Below are positions 47,803-60,000 of a stretch of 60,000 nt of DNA, piece by piece. This DNA is from Nymphaea colorata. Lineage: Eukaryota > Streptophyta > Magnoliopsida > Nymphaeales > Nymphaeaceae. A model generated the notes under the pieces. It worked only from the letters and a program-made list of their open reading frames with translations. It searched no databases and was not told the DNA's origin. The position numbers and the translations under genes are program-made. Location of the stretch: assembly GCF_008831285.2 (NCBI RefSeq), contig NC_045149.1:22762535-22822534 (forward strand). The letters are read 5' to 3'. Within the stretch, counting starts at the first letter, position 1, and each line of letters begins with the position of its first letter.

Positions 47803-50287
47803 ATGGAAGCCCTTAACCAGACACCAAGAATGCCAACCTCAAGCTGCTGTCCTATCAATTTCTCATCCATATTTCATGCTCTGTCTCAGACACCCAGAAG
47901 GCTGAGAGAGAGAACATGTGCAACATGGACACCAGACGAAGAAGTAAACATAACGAGACTGAGGTCAGGGGCGGACATGAAGAGGAAGCTGTCCTGGTAC
48001 GACCTGGTTGCTCTTGGCGTCGGCGGGATGCTTGGCGCCGGGGTCTTCGTCACCACAGGCCGGGTAGCTCATACCACCGCCGGTCCCGCCGTCTTCATCT
48101 CCTACTTGGTCGCCGGAATTTCGGCCCTTCTTTCCTCCTTGTGTTACACCGAGTTTTCCCTCCAGATTCCGGCCGCCGGCGGAGCATTCAGTTACCTGAG
48201 GATCACATTTGGTAATGTTTTTTTGGTTTATCTTCTTTCTTTTTGGGATGATTCTGCGTGATTTTGATATTGGTAATGTTTTTTCGTTTATCTTCTTTCT
48301 TTTTGGGATGATTGTGCGTGATTTTGATATGGGTTGATTGCAGGAGAGTTTGTGGGGCTTGTGGGTGGAGCCAACATGTTGATGGAGTACGTGCTGTCGA
48401 ACGCGGCGGTGGCGAGAAGCTTGACGGAGTATGCGAGCACGGCGTTTGGAGGGAGGGACGCGGACTCGTGGAGGGTGAAGATGAGAGCGCTGCCCAAGGG
48501 TTGCAGCAACTTGGATTTCCCTGCCTCTGTCGTCGTCTCCCTTCTTACTCTCTGCCTCTGCCTCGGGCAAGACCTCATCCCTTTCTTTTCTCCTCTTCTC
48601 TTTCCTTCCTAATTTCTTGTAGGATGTCTACTTAAGTAACGCCTTTTAAAAAAAAGAGGGAGAGATTTTCTCTAGCCGTCATTCCTAATTGGGATTGTCT
48701 TAGTAGAAAAATTTAATGGTGATTCTTATAGTACCCAACTCATTCACTTATGAAGTTTATAATATAATGAGTGGTTTAAAATAAAGCAAAAGAGTAAAAG
48801 GTAATAGACATTTTTGATAGACATTTTGCATTTAGTTTTTCAACTATGTTTGGATCATATATATATATATATATATGCGTATGTTTGTTGCCACGTGAGA
48901 TAGAGAAAAAGTCCTCTCTTTTTGAGTTTGCTTTTGCATCCTACTTTTTGTCTATAATTTTCAGATGAAATTCCATGAACTTAAGAAGTAAAAATGCTTG
49001 TTGCATGTTTTCAGTATTATTCTATATCATGGAGTGATTAGAATTAACTTGAGGTTAACAACCTACCATTTGAAGAAGACTTAAAAACCCTTTCATTCTC
49101 TCCTTATAAAAAGATATGAGGTCTTGGGCTTCATTGATATAACAAAAGAGTTTTTCTTGAAATACTAATAATATTCATTTATTACTTCAAGTGCTTCTTT
49201 CTGGCATTCATAAAAAAAGATCAAATAAACATGCAATTGATCCAACTTGAGTGGATAAAGTGTGCCCTTTAACTTAAATGTGAAACAAGTGATGTTGTAT
49301 TTAAAATGGTTAAGAGTTAATCATTAAAGTGAAATATAATTTTATGGTGAATAAAATTGAAAATAAAGCCATTAATGCTTTTTTTCTTTCAACAGTCCAC
49401 AAGTTTATTGAGGCATTTATTTCATAATTTCTATAAAAAGTGTGGCTTTCATTCAGAAAATCATATTTGTCTGAAGTCGTTGCGCATAGGCGAAAGATAA
49501 GCCAGAAACTAAACAACAACAATTTTTCTTCCCCGTTAGTGCCACGAAATATATATGGTTAATACACATTAGTAGCACAGTTATTGTATTAAATGAACGG
49601 ATGCTGCAGGACGAAGGAGAGCTCGATGCTGAACCTTGTGATGACGATCTTCCACCTGCTGTTCTTCGGGCTCATAATCGTGGGAGGGTTCTACAGTGGG
49701 AGCGTGAGAAACCTGACGAGGCCCAAGGGGTTGGCGCCCTTCGGAGCCAGAGGCGTGTTCGACGGAGCGGCGCTGGTGTACTTCAGCTACCTCGGCTACG
49801 ACTCCGTCTCAACCATGGCGGAGGAGATCAAGAACCCGCCCCTCACCCTCCCTCTCGGAATCGCAGGCTCCGTCGCCATCGTCTCCTTCCTCTACTGCCT
49901 CATGTCCCTCGCCCTCTCCCTCATGGTTCCCTACAATGAGGTATGAATTTTGAATCCAACACAGGCTGATGAGATGGTTTATATAAGATGGAGAAGTTCA
50001 CGTAGCTTGATCAGTTTTAATGGTGGTTGAGTGCATGCAGTTGACGGGTTCGGCTCCATTTGCGTATGCGTTCGAAAGGGTTGGTGCATGGAGATGGGGA
50101 AGGGAGGTGGTGGGCGCGGGTGCGAGCCTCGGCATCCTCACCTCCCTGTTGGTCGCCATGCTCGGGCAGTCCAGGTACCTCTGCGTTGTGGGCAGGGCTC
50201 GACTCGTCCCCTCTTGGTTCGCCAAAGTCCATCCTTCCACCGGCACTCCACTCAACGCCACCGCTTTCCTAGGTAACCCCCAAATTC

Positions 50288-50337
<50 letters not shown>

Positions 50338-50572
50338 CAATAGTTACTTGAGCTTATATAAAATTGAATAGTTACTTTAGCTTTTTACATTGTCAGCAAT
50401 TCAGGGTCATCCAGTCTGTCATATTGAACGGTTAAAAACAATAAAAAAAAGTGAGACATTTTCATTATTTAACACATTTTTGTCTCAACCATTCATCATT
50501 CATCTGTTTGAAAATAATCATCTCCCTATCAGGTGATAAGATGCATTTGAATAAATACAGTTATCATTCATT

Positions 50573-50619
<47 letters not shown>

Positions 50620-51552
50620 CTTTTTGGTAAAGCCAAATTTGAGTCTATAAATAAAGAAACTTGGGGAAGTAAGTAATTACTTATAAATGCTTGGCATCTT
50701 GATGTATTAGCTTGTAAACTCATTATTTATAGCAAAGGAAATGGACGATCAGGAAACCATTTTTTAACATGTTAGCTCCACATATATTGGGTTCCAAGCA
50801 AATCATGCTTTTCATCCAATCTGAGCCTTCCGTGTGTTTTTAAGTACTTTGTTAATGAAAGTACCTTAGATGGCATTAGTTTAATGAATGACAATTTGTT
50901 CATTTTGATACAGTTTTTGCTGGGGTTAACTCAAAGGGTTAGATATATGTTCATGTGTGTTTGAATTCCTTTACAGGTTCTTCCTCTTTTCATTGACCTG
51001 ATATAAATTTCACAAACAGGCACTTGTACTGCTCTTATTTCGCTGTTCATTGAACTGGATATAGTGCTGGAGATGATCTCAATTGGTGCACTCTTAGTGT
51101 ATTATTTGGTGCCCAATGCTCTCATTTATCATCGGTATGCGAGGCCTGGACTGACTCTAGCCTTCCTGCTGCTTGTGTCTGGAAGCTCATTTGGGTTTGC
51201 ACTGTCATGGAAGCTGAAGAAACACTGGTTACAACTGGCCCTGTTTGGGGGATTGACAATCCTATGTGTAGCATGTTTCCAATATTGGGTGCCCATGGCG
51301 GACGGGCAGCGCCACTGGCGGGTGCCCTTCATGCCATGGCCTGCTGCAACCTCCATATTTCTCAATGTCTTCTTGCTTGCAACCATGAAGAAGAGAGCAT
51401 ACCAGAGGTTTGTGGTGTGGAGCTGTTTGGTCACCTTGTACTATGTCCTATATGGTGTTCATTCTACATACCATGGTGAAAGAGAGGAAAGGGAAGGGAG
51501 AGGGCAAGATTCAGTCACTGACCAAGTTAAAGTTGAAATTGAGATGCCATAG
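47803..51552 (+). CDS. Cationic amino acid transporter (CAT family, APC superfamily)
   Basis: Exons 47803-48211, 48344-48566, 49610-49940, 50041-50272 and 51020-51552 join in one frame to 575 residues, close to the usual ~580-600. The first membrane segment carries SWYDLVALGVGGMLGAGVFV (residues 64-83), then LSSLCYTEFS and AGGAFSYLRITFGEF. YVLSNAAVARSLTEY, YFSYLGYDSVSTMAEEIKNP and the C-terminal RVPFMPWPAATSIFLNVFLL are CAT hallmarks. The whole is a multi-span membrane protein with a short acidic cytosolic tail. CATs move lysine, arginine and other amino acids across the plasma membrane or tonoplast; substrate and membrane are inferred. Intron 2 starts with GC, not GT. The ATG at 47803 may precede the transcription start; the next in-frame ATG is 47830 (566 residues). 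The subgroup may be CAT6/7-like, unsure. Confidence 0.93.
48210..48330 (+). repeat. Tandem duplication of the first 5' splice site in the transporter gene
   Basis: A unit of 60-61 bases beginning TGGTAATGTTTTTT and ending GTGATTTTGATAT occurs at 48210-48270 and 48271-48330. It forms nearly all of intron 1 and repeats the donor GGTAATG. Only the first donor keeps the protein frame; using the second would add 61 bases and reach a TGA. Confidence 0.85.
48567..49609 (+). other. Transporter intron 2, GC-AG type
   Basis: Exon 2 ends CTCGG and the intron begins gcaagac; it ends gctgcag before GACGAAGG. This join restores the conserved CLG-TKESSMLNL reading. No GT donor nearby does so, because the frame downstream runs to a stop at 48610. 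The interior is AT-rich with a (TA)n run at 48859-48877. Confidence 0.75.
50273..51019 (+). other. Transporter intron 4
   Basis: It contains two long (TA)n runs, about 50294-50333 and 50576-50616, and otherwise nothing recognisable. The acceptor cacaaacag at 51019 restores the frame at FLG-TCTALI. Confidence 0.7.
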
Positions 51553-51621
51553 CTACAAAATAAGTTGAACCATGCCAATCTAACAAAGCAACAAACAAAT
51601 ATGTGTTTGTCTGTGTGCATG

Positions 51622-51627
<6 letters not shown>

Positions 51628-51666
<39 letters not shown>
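51628..51666. repeat. (GA)n microsatellite
   Basis: About twenty GA dinucleotides, probably inside the transporter 3' UTR. Confidence 0.9.
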
Positions 51667-51674
<8 letters not shown>

Positions 51675-52589
51675 GGTAGTCTGTAACTTTTGGACTTTAA
51701 CTTGAGGTCGTAATTGGAACTATTTGGGGCAGTTTGCTGTCTTATAAATAGGGCTTGTATTGGATCACAACACTTATCGGCAGCTTCAACCAGTTAATTG
51801 TGTTTCTAACTTAAGAGATGTCACATATATCATCACTAATTATCGTATTAACAACACTTAGAAAAATATGTGTGGTGCCTACCACATGATGCACGACTTG
51901 ATGTATGTACACCCGTTAAGAAAGAACACAAGAAAATTTATTTTAAGTATGTACATACCACCAGCTTAGGCAAGTTTAATTGAGCTGAATGTGCTAAGCC
52001 TATACCTAGCTTAACCTTGATTAATTTCTTTGCACAAGTTTAAGTTAGGATCAAACGTGACCCATAATAAATCATTCAAGTTAGAACAGAGCTTATTCCA
52101 CTTAAACTCAAGTTACTCTGCCCATGTGCAGCCCTAATCATACCCTGATAATTAAAATTGCAAGGGATACTATATAATGACCCAACCCACTCCTATATCG
52201 GGCTCGGACTTCTGGTCTGATGGTTCAAACCCACTTCCTAGCAGTTTTAATTTCAATTTTTAAAAGGTTAACAACTAAGACAATCAATCACTTAACAGCC
52301 CAATTTATAAGTCCTTAAAGTTTCTTTGCAATCTTGGCTAGGGGACTAAACTATGAAAGTGAGCAATTGCATACTGTGACATTTCTTAGGTTTAACATGA
52401 AATTTTTAAAACTTTTCGTGCCAGTGCATCGTACCCTTCTCCTTTCCAAAACATGCACCATTCTTTCCCACAACATTTATGTTTGTGAGCATATTCATGT
52501 GAAGTAGATCCGAGGCTCCAATCTTACTAGAAGATATCATAAAAGTATAACATCACAAGATAATTAAGGAGCTCACATCCAACATAGCT

Positions 52590-52595
52590 TTTATT
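52590..52595 (-). terminator. Candidate polyadenylation signal of the DAHP synthase gene
   Basis: AATAAA on the minus strand lies about 150 bases after the stop codon at 52745, a normal distance for a plant 3' UTR. Short motif, so only suggestive. Confidence 0.35.
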
Positions 52596-52744
52596 CAAAC
52601 TGTAAATTAGTAACTAAGCAACATGAATTTTCTTCAACTTACCACATGAAACTTCTGAAAAAATGGAGAATTACATTCATCGAAACTCAGAGTAACTTAA
52701 CTTTCCACCAAAATGGACAAAGTGCAGTAAATTGAGACCCACAC

Positions 52745-57044
<4,300 letters not shown>

Positions 57045-57116
57045 CGTCTCTCCCTACCTCTCTCTCTCTCTCTCTCTCTTTCGCTAGCTTCGCTCGCTAC
57101 TGTGCTAGGGAGCTGT

Positions 57117-57126
57117 CCCTTATAGC
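57117..57126 (-). promoter_or_regulatory. TATA box of the DAHP synthase gene
   Basis: GCTATAAGGG on the minus strand lies 73 bases before the start codon. A (GA)n tract at 57054-57080 (minus-strand sense) would fall in the 5' UTR, as is common in plant genes. Confidence 0.5.
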
Positions 57127-57267
57127 GATATCGTTTCTTGATTGCCATTGCCGTTCACATAAATTTCTAAAACACCACCTGCCGTTTACAGATCTGGATC
57201 CGAATCCAATTAGTTTAAAATCCAATTTGGGCTTCTAAGATTTGGTTCGTTATCAATGAGCAAGAAA

Positions 57268-57352
57268 GGGCGTTTGGTATAGTATGTGCGATTGCCATAC
57301 TACCTCCACAAAATATCTTTATTTTTACATTGTTGCTTTTAAATATTTGGTG

Positions 57353-57396
<44 letters not shown>

Positions 57397-57757
57397 TCTA
57401 TGAAAGTTTAGAATTAGTGTCCCTCCAACCAAAATTTTTTATTCTACCATTAGCTTTTCCTTTTGTTTTTGGACTTTTTAGTTGATATGTCCTTTCGATC
57501 AACAAAACCAATTTGGCATCCAAGATCCCCATGATCTAAGAACTCTGGGATTTAAGATCAGATCCTTCCTCTGTGATCTTACATCCTACTTTTTTCCATG
57601 CAAAAAAGTAAAATAATGATCTTAAGTCTGACATAGGGTCCTTAGTTTGATAAACCATGATTTTGTCATCGATCGATCTTTTACCGCATCAGTAATAAAA
57701 TTGCATGTTAAATCCACATCGGATAGTGGATTTCAAATCCCAAGTAATCAAACGCCC
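57268..57757. mobile_element. MITE-like element with GGGCGTTTG inverted repeats
   Basis: Perfect inverted 9-mers GGGCGTTTG (57268-57276) and CAAACGCCC (57749-57757) bound a ~490-base non-coding unit. GGGCGTTTGG-type ends are common in small plant DNA transposons. A (TA)n run lies inside. No clear target duplication. Confidence 0.4.
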
Positions 57758-58364
57758 CCTTAAATTTGTGAGAACTGGTCGCATAGCTAATTAAGGGCCA
57801 GTAGCATTAAATCTGCTTCCCATTGTTTGTCTCTACAATTAATTGCTTCAGTTTCAGTCCTGCAAGAATGAAAGCAAACAGTAATTTCATTCCCACGTGA
57901 CGTACGTGCTCACTTGCCATTCCCTTGTTCCGTAGTTCTCTCAAGGGAAGCTCAACTACCATCCTTGGTAACAAATCATGAATAACCTTTCCTAATCCAT
58001 GCCACTAGTTCGGTTCATCTTAGATTTCCATATATATATATATATATTGGTTAGTATTGTCAAAAATTTTAATTTTGGAATTACATTTGGTCCCTATAAA
58101 AAAAGTTTCTTCAAAAATGTCAACCTCTTTTCAGGAAAAAAAAAAAAATCTGGCTTGGCCCTTCCTTGCATATCACTACCTAAAAGGACTGCAGACCAAC
58201 TGAACCACAAGACAGATAGTTGCATTTTATGGATTTTCAAGGAAAAGTAGTTGGAGTTTTTCACACCCCAAGAACATTTTACCCACGTTTGGTTCTAGAA
58301 TGTAAAAGCGAGTGAATTTTTACCAATTCAATGTATCCAACATCAATTTGCAACACATTCAATA

Positions 58365-58365
<1 letters not shown>

Positions 58366-58410
<45 letters not shown>
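58366..58410. repeat. Compound (CT)n(CA)n microsatellite
   Basis: A CT run passes directly into a CA run. Confidence 0.9.
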
Positions 58411-59134
58411 TTCAACCCATTGCACCACGAGGCAGCTTCAAGCCTTCATGATGTACCCGCCAGTTTGACGCTCGAAATCAAACATGCTCTTAGGGTAAGT
58501 TTGATAGCCGTAGATCTCGTATCATAGACTGTTAAGAGTCATTTGGCAGCAAAAACATTTTATGAGTATCCCAATGATCTAATCGGGGCAGGTTCATTGT
58601 ACACTAGAGCTATTGTTCTATGCTTCATCTCTAGTCTTTGGAGCAGATTTTTGACACTCACAAAGTGTCCAATGCGATCAAATTACCCCCTAGGGAGTTG
58701 CTTTTTCTATTGATTCTCATGGGTTGAATAAAAAAAAAAAATTCTTGAATGAATATTGAACTCTAGAGATAAAGGAAAGAATCAAAAGAGTAGACAAGAA
58801 TGAATCATTTCATCAAAGGATTAGACAAGAATGAGTCTGTTGCAAGATTGAAAACTAAAAATATAGATTGATCTAAAATCTGATTCAAATCCATTATAGC
58901 ACCTATGAGTACATAACAAATCTATCGAATAGATTGGGATACTAAAACCATGGATTTATAGTCCAGACCCCTCCTTTTTTATAATGTATCCCTTTTAGTA
59001 TGTAATGCAGATTTGAGATCGGCCTTGGATCTCGTTCGTATCTGAGGATAGGTAGAGAATAGGAGAAAACCTAGTTTTAACTCTTACGCAAACAGTGATA
59101 AAACCCACGTTTCTCCTCAAGGTCCCCTTTGAAT

Positions 59135-59166
<32 letters not shown>

Positions 59167-59465
59167 CTGGTTGGAGGGGGGCCGCCTAGGCCGTGGCTCC
59201 ACTCCATCTAGTTGAAAAAAAAAATTACATTACAAAAATTAAAAATTTTTAGTTGGGTTATGTATTTTTTAGATTCGAGTTTAGTTTGGCTCTACTGGGA
59301 TAAGTTCAATGAACCGTTTGGCCTGCTTTTAGAAAAAATTCTGACTCCGCCCCTATATATATATATATATATTCATGTAAAATTAACAATTTATTTTTGA
59401 TAAAAGAGATTAACTTTGGTAATTTGAATCTTCCATGTTTCTTGACCATGTTGGTCTACTTCTGC

Positions 59466-59469
<4 letters not shown>

Positions 59470-59542
<73 letters not shown>
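59470..59542. repeat. Compound (CT)n(TA)n microsatellite
   Basis: A CT run of about 16 units passes directly into a TA run of about 20 units. Confidence 0.9.
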
Positions 59543-59546
<4 letters not shown>

Positions 59547-60000
59547 GCAATTATCTATCTTAGAATCCCGTAGGTCCAGGGTCTCCTGAAATCGTCCAAA
59601 ACCTTGGGCGGTCTGTTGGAATATGTCAAAGCAAAGAGGGGGTGGAGTGGAATATATCGTATTCTAAATTTGTGTGTGCTTGGAAATCATAATTGCCAAG
59701 AAAAATTGAATCGTATACACAAAGTTTTAACTTTTTATTTTATTTTGACGGGTAGCTATCAAACCATATTAAGCAGTAGCTTCCTTAACACAATGGGGTT
59801 GGGTTGGGTGGCGTGCTATAGTCATGTCTTAACTGGCGGAGCCGTGGGGCAGGTGTGGGCGCCTGCCCACGCCAGCCCAAGATAGCCCACGTGCAGACCA
59901 CCATAACTCTAGCTTTTTACATGATTGCAAGGAAAAAATTATCCATGATAAGTTTAACGGAGTGGTGGTATACGAAAAACATTTGTTTCGTGCCTCATTT

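Larger units (their letters stand above)
51553..52744. other. Intergenic region between convergent genes
   Basis: It holds the 3' UTR of the transporter, with a (GA)n run at about 51628-51666, and the 3' end of the DAHP synthase. No open frame or transposon was recognised. Confidence 0.6.
57127..60000. other. Intergenic region without a recognised gene
   Basis: It contains a MITE-like element at 57268-57757 and microsatellites at 57357-57393, 58366-58410, 59137-59165 and 59470-59542. The open frames are short, several run through microsatellites, and none shows a domain. Confidence 0.55.

Noticed and set aside
47916-48578. Long open frames on both strands over the first transporter exons
   Set aside because: They are shadows of GC-rich coding sequence; the true frame has membrane segments and CAT motifs and joins cleanly to later exons.

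Overview
This is nuclear DNA of a flowering plant. The genes have many exons with GT-AG introns, introns run to several kilobases, (TA)n and (CT)n microsatellites are frequent, and plant transposons are abundant: Ty1/copia and Ty3/gypsy remnants, a TRIM, hAT-type elements, MITE-like elements and a probable SINE. The gene set (class II DAHP synthase, CAT-type amino acid transporter, trihelix factor, plant-type SpoU/TARBP1-like protein) fits an angiosperm. Some exons are GC-rich (trihelix gene, first exons of the transporter and DAHP synthase) while surrounding DNA is AT-rich. I cannot name the species or lineage.

Layout. (1) About 1-34060, minus strand: most of one very large gene. I joined 16 exons in one open reading frame of exactly 1,070 codons. 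It encodes the N-terminal helical-repeat part of a TARBP1/Trm3-like protein of the SpoU methyltransferase family; the catalytic C-terminus lies left of the window. Its introns hold nearly all recognisable transposons: two opposed copia remnants with a nested repeat cluster (14.2-18.6 kb), a TRIM with target duplication (10.2-10.7 kb), three members of one hAT-like family (12.8, 21.8 and 30.7 kb), and a gypsy 3' LTR lying against a decayed phytochrome fragment (25.8-27.4 kb). (2) 34.1-37.1 kb: intergenic space between divergent genes, with tandem and direct repeats. (3) 37070-37870, plus: an intronless trihelix transcription factor. (4) 37.9-47.8 kb: about 10 kb of intergenic DNA with small MITE- and SINE-like elements. 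(5) 47803-51552, plus: a five-exon cationic amino acid transporter with one GC-AG intron. (6) 52745-57044, minus: a five-exon plastid DAHP synthase, first enzyme of the shikimate pathway, convergent with the transporter. (7) 57.1-60 kb: microsatellites and MITE-like DNA, no gene.

The four genes do not form a pathway; they are ordinary plant neighbours with separate promoters. No rRNA gene, credible tRNA gene or CRISPR array was seen. The points most worth checking are the phytochrome/gypsy junction, the intact-ended hAT-like element, the TRIM, the GC-AG intron and the duplicated splice sites.
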